Below, in pieces: positions 6,070-12,926 of a stretch of DNA of 25,015 nucleotides. The stretch is from IMG/VR virus record IMGVR_UViG_3300020190_000326, positions 1 to 25,015 of that record. One strand, given 5' to 3'. Under the pieces are notes generated by a model. That model was given only the letters and a program-made list of their open reading frames with translations, did not search any database and was not told the DNA's origin. Position 1 is the first letter of the stretch, and each line of letters opens with the position of its first letter. A program made the translations under genes and the position numbers. Source of the stretch: a virus.

Positions 6070-7312
6070 CACAACTTCCATGCAAATCCAACTTCGCCCC
6101 CACCAAGAACGTGGTGTTGCTGCTATGCAACAGCATGATAAAGGTCAAGTCATTGTTCCTACTGGCGGCGGTAAGACGTTGAAGATGATCTATGATGCTC
6201 TGCGCGAGTTGCAGTCTGAAACTCCCCAGACGATTGTTGTTGTTGCTCCTCGCATCCTGCTTGCTGAGCAACTCTCTAGTGAGTTTCTGGAGTTTATCAC
6301 TAACGCCAAGGTTTTCCACGTTCATAGTGGAGAAACTCATCACGATAGTTCTACTCGCCCTCGTGAAATCCGCCGCTGGGTTGATGCTAACGCTGACAAT
6401 CATCGCCTGATTGTAACCACCTACAACTCTCTGGAGCGTCTTCAAGTAGCAGAAGTTGATGTGGATACCATCTACTTTGATGAGGCACATAATTCTGTTC
6501 AGCGTCACTTTTTTCCCGCAACTGAGCACTTCTCTGCTAACGCACGTCGCGCTTACTTCTTCACTGCAACTCCCAAACATTCCCTTGCTGTTGGCAAACC
6601 TGGGATGAATGATGTTGCTGTTTATGGTCAGGTCATCTGCAAAGTGCCTGCTCCTGAGTTGGTTGAGGGTGGTTATATTGTCCCCCCTAAAGTGATCGTT
6701 AAGCAACTGGAGATGGTGAAGGGCAAGCAGACCAACTTTGACCGCGACGCTGCTAACTTGTTGGAAACTATTGATGACAACAAGGTTGGCAAGGTTCTGA
6801 TCTGCGCTAAGGCAACCAAGCAAATCGTATCGCTAGTGTCTGAAACTGACTTCTGCTTTGAACTAGAGCAGCGGGGTTATTCTTGGATGTATATTACTGC
6901 CAAGACGGGCGCAGTTATTGATGGTCAGAAGGTCAACCGTGAGGTGTTCTTTGACACTCTGAGTGCATGGGGCAAGGATAACGACAAGAAGTTCGTTGTT
7001 CTTCACCACTCCATCCTCGCAGAAGGTATCAACGTCAGCGGTCTGGAAGCAGTTCTGTTCCTTCGCAATATGGATTTTATTGGTATCTCCCAGACAATCG
7101 GACGTTGCATCCGTTTGCATCACGATGACGCTAAAGGTATGCGCGATGGACGTATTGAACCTGGCAACCTGAGTCAGTATAGCAAATCGTTCGGTCTTGT
7201 GTGTATCCCTGTCTACAGCAAGGTTGGTATTGCTACCGCTCGCAGTGTGCAGGCAGTTGTTGATACCATCTTTGAGAAGGGCGAACCTGCCGTGTCGGTG
7301 GTGAGGCGGTGA
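6065..7312 (+). CDS. Superfamily 2 DEAH-type helicase
   Basis: A 415-residue ATP-dependent helicase or translocase. Visible motifs in order: Q-like LRPHQERG (10-17), Walker A PTGGGKT (32-38), Ia APRILLAEQ (61-69), Ib TTYNSLER (118-125), DEAH (139-142), TATP motif III (167-170), and motif VI QTIGRCIR (343-350). This is the restriction-helicase/UvsW-like layout of SF2 enzymes acting on DNA. It is shorter than T4 UvsW, and I do not claim orthology; cyanophages often carry such an extra helicase. It sits at the head of the DNA-metabolism group, behind repeat copy 3. The first five residues (MSTTS) come from sequence at the repeat, and translation might start at Met6. Confidence 0.9.
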   Translation: MSTTSMQIQLRPHQERGVAAMQQHDKGQVIVPTGGGKTLKMIYDALRELQSETPQTIVVVAPRILLAEQLSSEFLEFITNAKVFHVHSGETHHDSSTRPREIRRWVDANADNHRLIVTTYNSLERLQVAEVDVDTIYFDEAHNSVQRHFFPATEHFSANARRAYFFTATPKHSLAVGKPGMNDVAVYGQVICKVPAPELVEGGYIVPPKVIVKQLEMVKGKQTNFDRDAANLLETIDDNKVGKVLICAKATKQIVSLVSETDFCFELEQRGYSWMYITAKTGAVIDGQKVNREVFFDTLSAWGKDNDKKFVVLHHSILAEGINVSGLEAVLFLRNMDFIGISQTIGRCIRLHHDDAKGMRDGRIEPGNLSQYSKSFGLVCIPVYSKVGIATARSVQAVVDTIFEKGEPAVSVVRR

Positions 7313-7427
7313 GTCTCACAGTAGACTCAAGGCTACGACTGGGGCGAAAACCTCATTTTTTCGTGATTCTACCTGGCAGGTGTCATAGGTCATCTGCCGT
7401 AACAAAAACGACGATTTTTTGGAAAGT
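7310..7427 (+). ncRNA. Structured noncoding element, copy A
   Basis: Begins at the helicase stop with a perfect 7-bp hairpin TGAGTCT/AGACTCA (7310-7316, 7323-7329). It continues AAAACCTCATTTTTT, then a GGCAG/CTGCC stem (7375-7379, 7394-7398) whose loop holds AGGTCAT, and ends near a TTTTTT run before the gene at 7431. The same order of blocks recurs at 12927-13063, so it is probably an RNA or DNA element with a shared function rather than spacer. Confidence 0.5.
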
Positions 7428-7430
7428 GTA

Positions 7431-7607
7431 ATGAAAGAAGGATTTATTGTGGGCAAAGGAATATATGCGGCAGTTCCGTTTGGCAATCAACTTATGATAA
7501 TCCACAACGGTCAGCAACTCAAAGTGTGTAGGACCGAAGCATCAGCTAGGAAGTTTATTGATGACCACAAAAAAGGTAAATCACTAGGCAAACTTCCTGT
7601 AAATTAA
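7431..7607 (+). CDS. Small hypothetical protein
   Basis: Start placed at ATG 7431, five bases after GGAAAG (7421-7425 region) which could act as a ribosome binding site; an in-frame TTG at 7419 is less likely. The 58-residue product, MKEGFIVGKGIYAAVPFGNQ then LMIIHNGQQLKVCRTEASAR, is basic and looks like a small beta-then-helix protein. No family recognised. It follows the structured element copy A. Confidence 0.7.
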   Translation: MKEGFIVGKGIYAAVPFGNQLMIIHNGQQLKVCRTEASARKFIDDHKKGKSLGKLPVN

Positions 7608-7642
7608 AGTTATGATCGTCTAAAGTGTCCTAGTAGTATAAT
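7605..7642 (+). promoter_or_regulatory. Intergenic repeat element, copy 4
   Basis: TAAAGTTATGATCGTCTAAA, one base different from the usual core but with the GATC kept. TAGTAT at 7634-7639 is followed after 15 bases by ATG 7655. It begins within the preceding stop codon. Confidence 0.75.
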
Positions 7643-7654
7643 CAGTGTTTTAGA

Positions 7655-8035
7655 ATGGAACTATCAAGAACTTGCTCAAAGTGTGCAAAAACCTTTCCAC
7701 TGAATGAGCAATTTTTTGGTCGCAATCAGTCAACAAATACTGGTGGGGATAAGTATTTCCGACCAGAGTGTAAAGAGTGTACCAAGAAAGCAAATAAAGG
7801 TAAAACACAAGCATACAAACTAGCAGGGAAACCGAAGTATCCAGAACTAGGAACTCCGTGCTATAATTGTGGTAGAACTGATAAGAAATTGGTGTTCGAT
7901 CATGACCACGAAACTTTAGCACATCGTGGTTGGTTGTGTGATAATTGTAACCGTAGTATTGGTATGTTGGGTGATACGATTGAATCACTAGAGCGTGCTA
8001 TCCGTTATCTAAAGGAGGGAAATCTTCATGGTTGA
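7655..8035 (+). CDS. Endonuclease VII-like HNH nuclease
   Basis: A 126-residue protein of the recombination endonuclease VII family (T4 gp49 type), which resolves branched DNA or acts as a related HNH nuclease. It shows an N-terminal pair of zinc-type CxxC motifs (C7-C10, C39-C42) and a second pair, CYNC (69-72) and CDNC (95-98). Between these lies the ββα-metal core LVFDHDHETLAHRGWLC with D82/H83 and the conserved RGWLCDxCN. The tail IGMLGDTIESLERAIRYL is also typical. It is shorter than T4 gp49 (157 residues), so it may be a stand-alone nuclease rather than the true resolvase. It overlaps the methyltransferase gene by eight bases. Confidence 0.88.
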   Translation: MELSRTCSKCAKTFPLNEQFFGRNQSTNTGGDKYFRPECKECTKKANKGKTQAYKLAGKPKYPELGTPCYNCGRTDKKLVFDHDHETLAHRGWLCDNCNRSIGMLGDTIESLERAIRYLKEGNLHG

Positions 8036-8852
8036 GTTGTATCTGGGCGATTGTTTAATTGAGATGAATAAGGTCGCAGAACAGTCTGTGGACCTTATTC
8101 TTTGCGATCTTCCCTATGGTACAACTGACCGTAAAGGTGTTCAGGATAAAGGAAGCAATAGAGTTTTGGAGTGGGATACTGTCATTCCACTAGATGAGTT
8201 GTGGGAGCACTATCGCAGGGTGCTAAAACCAACGGGTGCTGTTGTATTAACTGCTGACCAACCATTCACCAGTCAACTTGTAGTAAGTAACCTTGAGTGG
8301 TTCAAGTATGAGTGGATTTGGAAGAAGAAAAGGACAACAGGATTTCTTCATGCAAATGCAAGACCTATGAAGGAAACTGAAGACGTTTTGGTATTCTCTC
8401 CCCTTGGTGCTAGCGGTGGGTCTAAGAAAGCAAACAAAAACATGACTTACAACCCACAAGGTTTGATTGAGAAACATGTTGTGAAAAAGAATAGTGCAAA
8501 ACGACTTGGCAAGTTTCTGCATCAACCAGAACATATGGGTGTTGGCAATAAACTACTACATGAAACTGTGTATGAGCAAAAATATACCAACTATCCATCA
8601 GAAATTATAGAGTTTGGACTCGATAAGGATACTGTTCATCCCACACAAAAACCAGTCGCTTTGATGGAGTATTTGATTCGTACATACAGCAACGAAGGTG
8701 AAACTATCCTGGATAATTGTATGGGTTCTGGAACAACTGGAGTCGCTGCTGTAAATTGTAACAGAAACTTCATCGGTATTGAGATGGATGAGCAATACTT
8801 TAAGATTGCACAGGAACGTATCAACAATCCCCTGCTAAATGCTATGAGTTAA
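8028..8852 (+). CDS. DNA N6-adenine/N4-cytosine methyltransferase, beta class
   Basis: A 274-residue methyltransferase with the beta-class order: catalytic motif IV DLPYG at 27-31 first, target-recognition region in the middle, then HPTQKP (204-209) and the AdoMet-binding motif I variant DNCMGSGTTG (229-238) near the end. It has a strong Shine-Dalgarno AAGGAGG (8012-8018) inside the preceding gene, nine bases before its ATG, one of the few clear ones in the window. Translationally tied to the HNH nuclease, the pair resembles a compact nuclease-plus-methylase cassette. The recognition sequence cannot be told. Its stop codon lies in repeat copy 5. Confidence 0.9.
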   Translation: MVELYLGDCLIEMNKVAEQSVDLILCDLPYGTTDRKGVQDKGSNRVLEWDTVIPLDELWEHYRRVLKPTGAVVLTADQPFTSQLVVSNLEWFKYEWIWKKKRTTGFLHANARPMKETEDVLVFSPLGASGGSKKANKNMTYNPQGLIEKHVVKKNSAKRLGKFLHQPEHMGVGNKLLHETVYEQKYTNYPSEIIEFGLDKDTVHPTQKPVALMEYLIRTYSNEGETILDNCMGSGTTGVAAVNCNRNFIGIEMDEQYFKIAQERINNPLLNAMS

Positions 8853-8887
8853 AGTTAGGATCGTCTAAAGTGTTCTGGTAGTGTAAG
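8850..8887 (+). promoter_or_regulatory. Intergenic repeat element, copy 5
   Basis: The methyltransferase stop TAA is the first part of this copy. The spacer is GTGTTCTGG and the hexamer is TAGTGT (8879-8884). ATG 8901 follows after 16 bases. Confidence 0.75.
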
Positions 8888-8900
8888 ACGCATCTAACCT

Positions 8901-9143
8901 ATGCCTCGCGCTCGCAAGCAAACCTCTGATGTTGTTGCTGTTGCGCCCGAAGTGTCCGTCCCACAGGTACTGATTACTCGGGAACAATACTTCCAAGACA
9001 TCAAGATTCGCTGGCAAATCCATCAGTATGAAGTCAACAAACTTCGTGAAGATGTGGTTAAGTTCACTCAAACTGTTTCGCCTTATGTGAAGCAAATTGT
9101 GACCTTTATTGAACAACTGACTGCCCGCCATGTGGCAGTCTAA
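8901..9143 (+). CDS. Hypothetical protein with basic N-terminus
   Basis: An 80-residue protein: MPRARKQTSDVVAVAPEVSV, then VLITREQYFQDIKIRWQIHQ and a helical region YEVNKLREDVVKFTQTVSPY. The basic flexible start and helical remainder give no family I can name; I recall similar small cyanophage proteins. It stands between repeat copy 5 and a terminator, so it forms a one-gene unit. Confidence 0.78.
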   Translation: MPRARKQTSDVVAVAPEVSVPQVLITREQYFQDIKIRWQIHQYEVNKLREDVVKFTQTVSPYVKQIVTFIEQLTARHVAV

Positions 9144-9153
9144 AAACTGACAC

Positions 9154-9187
9154 AGGAGCACTTGCTTTTTTGCTTGTGCTCCTTTAT
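9154..9187 (+). terminator. Rho-independent terminator
   Basis: AGGAGCAC (9154-9161) pairs with GTGCTCCT (9176-9183) across a 14-base T-rich loop, followed by TTATT. It ends the unit begun at repeat copy 5. Confidence 0.8.
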
Positions 9188-9211
9188 TGTACCTTTGTTC
9201 GTGAAACTCCG

Positions 9212-9415
9212 ATGATTTTTGTTACCTATCCCGACCACGGTTGTGTCTATACTCTCTCGCAAGAAGATGGCGATGAGTTGTATTATGCTCCCATCTATTC
9301 AAATGGTAATGTAAATCTAGAAGAGTTTGCTCCTGTAGATTTAGATGCTGCAGATATGGATGAGATGGAACTCTTTGATATTCGCAATCGTCTACGCAAA
9401 CTGGTGGAAGTTTGA
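9212..9415 (+). CDS. Small acidic hypothetical protein
   Basis: ATG at 9212 is preferred to the earlier in-frame start at 9170, which lies inside the terminator. The 67-residue product begins MIFVTYPDHGCVYTLSQEDG and has an acidic second half (LDAADMDEMELFDIRNRLRK). The pattern (VxYPDHGCVYTLxxxD) suggests a small beta-hairpin domain. Function unknown. Confidence 0.72.
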   Translation: MIFVTYPDHGCVYTLSQEDGDELYYAPIYSNGNVNLEEFAPVDLDAADMDEMELFDIRNRLRKLVEV

Positions 9416-9421
9416 TTGGAT

Positions 9422-9459
9422 TAAAGTTAGGATCGTCTAAAGTGTTCCAGTAGTATGAG
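9422..9459 (+). promoter_or_regulatory. Intergenic repeat element, copy 6
   Basis: Standard core with spacer GTGTTCCAG and TAGTAT at 9451-9456. ATG 9455 overlaps it; the second in-frame ATG is at 9470. Confidence 0.77.
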
Positions 9460-10372
9460 CAAGCAACCGATGCAAAACAAGCACCTTGAGCACCCTGAAG
9501 ATGAAATCTTGACGGGTAATCTATCTGTTCTTGATTGGTTCAGTGCTGATTCTACCATCAGTGTAAAGATGGATGGAAGTCCTGCTATTGTTTGGGGCAC
9601 AAATCCTGAAAATGGTAAGTTTTTTGTCTGTACTAAAGCAGCATTTAACAAGAAAAAGATTCGCCTTTGTTATACCGAAGATGACATCTTTACTCATTTT
9701 GGTGGTCAACCTCGTGTAACGCAAATCCTTATCTTCTGCCTGGAGTTTCTGCCTCGCACTAAGAAAGTGTATCAGGGAGATTGGATTGGTTTCGGTAAGG
9801 GTCTTGATACATTCAAACCACAACTGATTACCTATCGTTTCCCTGAGATTGTGCGTCAGGAGATTATCATTTGTCCTCATACTTACTACACTGGTGATAA
9901 ACTGCCTGAGATGGTAGCACACCCTATCACCAGCAAGTTTGTGAGCACTAAGGATTGCTTGTTTGTTCAACCTGCTGTGTCGTTGAACCCTTATCGTGAA
10001 GATTTGGAGGATGTGTGTAAGTTTGCCAAGCAAATGAGCACTCTTTGTGAGTTCGTGAATGTAAAACAAGCAACAGAACTCAAAAAAGTCATCAATTCCT
10101 GCATCCGTGAGGGTAAGGAGGTCTGCGAGCATGAGATTGCAGAAAATTATGATGTTGACATTAACCTGATGCGTCTGTGGAAGTTGGTGCAATCTATCAA
10201 GACTGATTTGTTCTTCTTCATTCATACTGACGACAGCATTTCATGTGAGATTGCTGGTGAAGAATCTGAGCATGAGGGATTTGTAATGTCCAACAAGTTT
10301 GGCACTTACAAGATTGTTGACAGGATGCAATTCAGTCGCTTGAACTTCACGCTCGCAAAGGATTGGGGTTGA
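9455..10372 (+). CDS. Putative nucleic-acid ligase-like nucleotidyltransferase
   Basis: A 305-residue protein of a cyanophage family usually left as hypothetical. It shows the ligase-superfamily pattern: motif I SVKMDGSPAIVWG with K38 as possible nucleotidyl lysine and D40-G41; a motif III-like CLEFLP (95-100) then QGDWIGFG; motif IV HEGFVMSN with E274-G275; and motif V TYKIVDR with K286. The order and spacing resemble RNA or DNA ligases without an extra C-terminal domain. If active it would form a covalent lysine-AMP and seal nicks or modify RNA ends. Between motifs III and IV there is a long insert with four cysteines, which is unusual. Catalysis is inference. Confidence 0.75.
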   Translation: MSKQPMQNKHLEHPEDEILTGNLSVLDWFSADSTISVKMDGSPAIVWGTNPENGKFFVCTKAAFNKKKIRLCYTEDDIFTHFGGQPRVTQILIFCLEFLPRTKKVYQGDWIGFGKGLDTFKPQLITYRFPEIVRQEIIICPHTYYTGDKLPEMVAHPITSKFVSTKDCLFVQPAVSLNPYREDLEDVCKFAKQMSTLCEFVNVKQATELKKVINSCIREGKEVCEHEIAENYDVDINLMRLWKLVQSIKTDLFFFIHTDDSISCEIAGEESEHEGFVMSNKFGTYKIVDRMQFSRLNFTLAKDWG

Positions 10373-10374
10373 AT

Positions 10375-10412
10375 TAAAGTTAGGATCGTCTAAACTGTAC
10401 CTATAGTATGAG
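10375..10412 (+). promoter_or_regulatory. Intergenic repeat element, copy 7
   Basis: First copy of the CTGTACCTA spacer class, with TAGTAT at 10404-10409. ATG 10408 overlaps it and a second in-frame ATG lies at 10423. Confidence 0.78.
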
Positions 10413-10845
10413 CAACACTACCATGCAAGCACAAGCACAACAAACCATCGCAGAGAATGTGTATAAGAACACTCTGCTGCTGATTGAAGCACTAAAGGAC
10501 AACTATCGTCAGTATTCTATTCGCGGTCATCAAAAGTTCGTGAATGATGCTGACAATCAAGAGTATCATCAACGCAAGATTGATGAACTTAAGTCTGGTA
10601 AGTGTGATATTGATTACACTATTGAGACTGGTAAAAAGTATCACAAAGTGATCATGATTACCAGTGGTATGTCTCGCTCTGTTCATGCCTTCATTGACAA
10701 GAACACTGGTGAAGTGTATAAGTCTGCCACCTGGAAATCTCCTGCCAAAGGTGTTCGTTATGATCTGCGATTGATTCAAGATCGTGAATGGTTATTTGAG
10801 AACGCATCGTGGTGTGGAGGATATTTATACAAAAGGTTTGTATGA
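10408..10845 (+). CDS. Conserved cyanophage hypothetical protein
   Basis: A 145-residue protein: MSNTTMQAQAQQTIAENVYK, a helical first half, then KKYHKVIMITSGMSRSVHAF and IDKNTGEVYKSATWKSPAKG. The DxxTGxVYKxAxWKxPAKGVRYDL segment looks like a small beta-sheet domain that I recall in phages and cyanobacteria as uncharacterised. Met6 is a good alternative start if the upstream repeat is a promoter. The HNH gene is inserted directly after it. Confidence 0.82.
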   Translation: MSNTTMQAQAQQTIAENVYKNTLLLIEALKDNYRQYSIRGHQKFVNDADNQEYHQRKIDELKSGKCDIDYTIETGKKYHKVIMITSGMSRSVHAFIDKNTGEVYKSATWKSPAKGVRYDLRLIQDREWLFENASWCGGYLYKRFV

Positions 10846-10857
10846 TGTTGATAACTG

Positions 10858-10905
10858 TGATTGGATGTGTTATATTTCTAAATAGAAATGTATCGCATCC
10901 AATCA
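10858..10905 (+). promoter_or_regulatory. Hairpin with embedded late promoter before the HNH gene
   Basis: TGATTGGATG (10858-10867) pairs perfectly with CATCCAATCA (10896-10905). Inside, ATTTCT (10874-10879) pairs with AGAAAT (10884-10889). The loop region contains TCTAAATA (10877-10884), one base from TATAAATA and 22 bases before the ATG at 10907. In T4, such hairpins keep read-through transcripts of homing endonuclease genes untranslated while the late promoter makes a translatable RNA; this arrangement suggests the same. Confidence 0.65.
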
Positions 10906-10906
10906 T

Positions 10907-11407
10907 ATGAAACTCATTCCAAATTATCCAGAATACTCTATTACAACTGATGGAAAAGTATTCTCTCACAAGAAACCTGGAGGAAACGGTAAAGGTAAAG
11001 TTCTTGACTATTCTTACAAAAGAGAGTTAGAACCAAGACTAGGTAGAGGTGGTTATCTAAAAGTCGTTCTTGAGGCAGGAACTGATAGGTCAAGACACAC
11101 AAGTATTCACAGATTAGTAGCAGAAACTTACCTTCCAAATCCTCACAACTATGATACAGTTAATCACATCAATGAGGATAAAACTGATAATAGAATTGAG
11201 AACTTGGAGTGGATGAGTAATGCCGATAATGTAGAATACTCGCAAGCAAAAACCCGTTTGATTGAAACTCCAAGTGGCGAAGTTATTGAGGTCTTTAATC
11301 TTACAAAATGGTGTCGTGAAGTTTTGGGTCTCAAATCCTCTGGAAATATGTTAAGGTCTCTGCGAAATCCTCAAATGCCTTGTAAAGGTTATCGTCTTAT
11401 TCGTTGA
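10907..11407 (+). CDS. HNH homing endonuclease (NUMOD4-HNH)
   Basis: A 166-residue endonuclease. Residues 1-40 match the NUMOD4 pattern (IPNYPEYSITTDGKVFSHKK). Residues 65-112 form the HNH_3 nuclease core: IHRLVAETYLPNP, VNHINEDKTDNRIENLEW and MSNADNVEYS, with H68, H87 and N95/N99 as likely catalytic or metal residues. The C-terminus (EVFNLTKWCREVLGL) looks like a NUMOD1-type DNA-binding helix. It sits between two small genes without a repeat element of its own and is probably a mobile insertion. Confidence 0.9.
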   Translation: MKLIPNYPEYSITTDGKVFSHKKPGGNGKGKVLDYSYKRELEPRLGRGGYLKVVLEAGTDRSRHTSIHRLVAETYLPNPHNYDTVNHINEDKTDNRIENLEWMSNADNVEYSQAKTRLIETPSGEVIEVFNLTKWCREVLGLKSSGNMLRSLRNPQMPCKGYRLIR

Positions 11408-11409
11408 TT

Positions 11410-11664
11410 ATGACTTACTCTAACCTCTCAAAGATTCGTCCTAAATTGAGGACATCTGGTAACGTTACAGGTAACTTCGGACGCCCAAAATCTAGGGCAG
11501 GTTCATCACTCAACGACATCGGTGGTGATGGTAACATAGGTGCCACACAAGATGAATACCTGAAACGATTGTATCTTGCTTTTGATAACACTACCGACCC
11601 TAAACTTCGACATTTTCTGCATCAGGAAGTCCGCAAAATCTACATTCAAAGAGGTATTTGGTAA
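11410..11664 (+). CDS. Hypothetical protein
   Basis: ATG at 11410 follows the HNH stop after two bases (TGATTATG). The 84-residue product has a glycine/serine/arginine-rich N-terminal half (SGNVTGNFGRPKSRAGSS) and a helical second half (DEYLKRLYLAFDNTTDPKLR, then HFLHQEVRKIYI). The flexible start and basic character may suit nucleic-acid binding, but no family is recognised. Confidence 0.72.
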   Translation: MTYSNLSKIRPKLRTSGNVTGNFGRPKSRAGSSLNDIGGDGNIGATQDEYLKRLYLAFDNTTDPKLRHFLHQEVRKIYIQRGIW

Positions 11665-11680
11665 GTCAATCCTTTTGAAT

Positions 11681-11718
11681 TAAAGTTAGGATCGTCTAAA
11701 CTGTACCTATAGTATGAG
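11681..11718 (+). promoter_or_regulatory. Intergenic repeat element, copy 8
   Basis: Identical to copy 7 through the start codon and on to ATGAGCAACACTACCATG, so the similarity extends into the coding region. TAGTAT is at 11710-11715; the inner ATG is at 11729. Confidence 0.78.
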
Positions 11719-11953
11719 CAACACTACCATGGATCAAGTCTTTCACTACACTACCAACTGGAAAGAAGGTATTGTGCGTCAAATGTTCATTCAGCAAGTT
11801 ACACCTGAATGGCAAGAATGTGACCACAAATACGTTGCTATTGCTCTCAACCCTGAAACTAACAAAAGCATGGTAATGTCTCACCCTCGTTCTCATTATG
11901 AAACTTTGCAATGGGTTCGTCGTTTCTGTGGTTCTTTCTGCCCCCTGTACTGA
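11714..11953 (+). CDS. Small hypothetical protein
   Basis: A 79-residue protein, MSNTTMDQVFHYTTNWKEGI then VRQMFIQQVTPEWQECDHKY, with several tryptophans and a C-terminal pair of cysteines (RRFCGSFCPLY). The first six residues match those of the gene at 10408 because the repeat supplies them; the rest is unrelated. Function unknown. Confidence 0.75.
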   Translation: MSNTTMDQVFHYTTNWKEGIVRQMFIQQVTPEWQECDHKYVAIALNPETNKSMVMSHPRSHYETLQWVRRFCGSFCPLY

Positions 11954-11955
11954 TT

Positions 11956-12123
11956 ATGAACAACACTCTCCGCTTTACATCTTTCAAGGAAGCAGTCAAT
12001 CACCTGATGGATCATTGCAATCTGAGTAATCAGGAAGCAACGCATTTTATCTGGGACAATCAATTTACAATCGGTACGGATCGTGCCATTTGGTTATCTA
12101 TTCCTGTCGATTTCGGTTGCTGA
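11956..12123 (+). CDS. Small hypothetical protein
   Basis: Starts two bases after the previous stop (TGATTATG). The 55-residue product, MNNTLRFTSFKEAVNHLMDH then CNLSNQEATHFIWDNQFTIG, looks like a helix-turn-helix-sized domain, but no DNA-binding signature is certain. It is the first of three genes linked by the same junction sequence. Confidence 0.7.
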   Translation: MNNTLRFTSFKEAVNHLMDHCNLSNQEATHFIWDNQFTIGTDRAIWLSIPVDFGC

Positions 12124-12125
12124 TT

Positions 12126-12293
12126 ATGAACAACTATCGCCTTCTGATTGAGTATTGGGTTCCTGACGAAGATGAGAACCTATATGAAGAAAAGTTCATT
12201 CAGTCTCGTTCATCTTGTGGCAAAATCGCTGATGATTACCTAGCACAAGACCGCACCAATCTTATCCGTTCTGTAGAAGTTACCCCTGTTTGA
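12126..12293 (+). CDS. Small hypothetical protein
   Basis: A 55-residue frame, MNNYRLLIEYWVPDEDENLY then EEKFIQSRSSCGKIADDYLA, also started by TGATTATG. The pattern of a beta strand, an acidic loop and a helix recalls the next few small proteins in this array. Function unknown. Confidence 0.7.
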   Translation: MNNYRLLIEYWVPDEDENLYEEKFIQSRSSCGKIADDYLAQDRTNLIRSVEVTPV

Positions 12294-12295
12294 TT

Positions 12296-12571
12296 ATGTT
12301 CCGCACACTTTCCGAACTTCGTGATTCAATCGACCAACTGATTGAGAGTCAAGGTGAGAACGCTGCTTGTGCTGCGTTTATATACACTGGAGAGGATGTT
12401 TTTGAGTTCGATGCTAACGATAATGAAGTGCATTTTTCTAAACAACTCACCGAAGATGTGCTCTGTGATGTAGGTGGTTCTTCCTACATTTACGAACAGG
12501 TTGGTGAGATGATTGGTGATTACATTTCTATGCGTAAGGGTATGTCAATCTACCAAGAATCGGTGAACTGA
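12296..12571 (+). CDS. Small acidic hypothetical protein
   Basis: A 91-residue acidic protein, MFRTLSELRDSIDQLIESQG then ENAACAAFIYTGEDVFEFDA, mixing predicted helices at both ends with a central beta portion (FSKQLTEDVLCDVGGSSYIY). It is joined to its upstream neighbour by TGATTATG and overlaps the next gene by one base. Function unknown. Confidence 0.76.
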   Translation: MFRTLSELRDSIDQLIESQGENAACAAFIYTGEDVFEFDANDNEVHFSKQLTEDVLCDVGGSSYIYEQVGEMIGDYISMRKGMSIYQESVN

Positions 12572-12732
12572 TGATGACTAACAAAACACAACTTTTTGAG
12601 TTTCTGTATGAAACCTGCCAAAAGAATAATGGTGTCTTAGTAGATACTTTGCACAACTACATTTCCTCCTTGGATGAGGTGGAACTTTGCGAACTTGAAG
12701 ACTTCCTTGTAAACAACTTTGGAGATGATTGA
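12571..12732 (+). CDS. Very small acidic protein
   Basis: Starts at an ATG sharing a base with the previous stop (a second ATG follows at once) and shares one base with the next gene. The 53 residues read MMTNKTQLFEFLYETCQKNN then GVLVDTLHNYISSLDEVELC and end in an acidic tail, ELEDFLVNNFGDD. The C-terminal helix resembles that of the protein at 14917. Function unknown. Confidence 0.65.
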   Translation: MMTNKTQLFEFLYETCQKNNGVLVDTLHNYISSLDEVELCELEDFLVNNFGDD

Positions 12733-12926
12733 TGACTGACGGTTACACTTTCAATCGTGTTAAGTTCACTGCTAATGAAGAAACTTGCATCCTTAAGTTT
12801 CTCAATCAAGCACGAGAATGTGGATACCCAAGTGCAAACGAAGAATGGTATCCTGTGATTGATTCTATCATTCAAAAGTTCTTTGATTCTAACATCAAAG
12901 AGGCACAAGACTGGCAGACCCTGTGA
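12732..12926 (+). CDS. Small hypothetical protein
   Basis: A 64-residue protein beginning MTDGYTFNRVKFTANEETCI, then LKFLNQARECGYPSANEEWY and a helical end. It starts in the ATGA of the previous stop, so it is tightly coupled with it. The structured noncoding element copy B starts right at its stop. Function unknown. Confidence 0.72.
   Translation: MTDGYTFNRVKFTANEETCILKFLNQARECGYPSANEEWYPVIDSIIQKFFDSNIKEAQDWQTL

Noticed and set aside
6047-6823. A 258-codon minus-strand open frame opposite the helicase
   Set aside because: The plus strand carries a full set of helicase motifs in the same stretch; the minus frame has no domain pattern and is a shadow of it.
7313-7430. A missed short coding gene between 7313 and 7430
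   Set aside because: Frames are short and interrupted, and the stretch shows hairpins and T runs shared with 12927-13049.
9521-10225. A 234-codon minus-strand open frame opposite the ligase-like gene
   Set aside because: Same reasoning: the plus-strand protein has ordered motifs and a repeat promoter, while the minus frame looks random.
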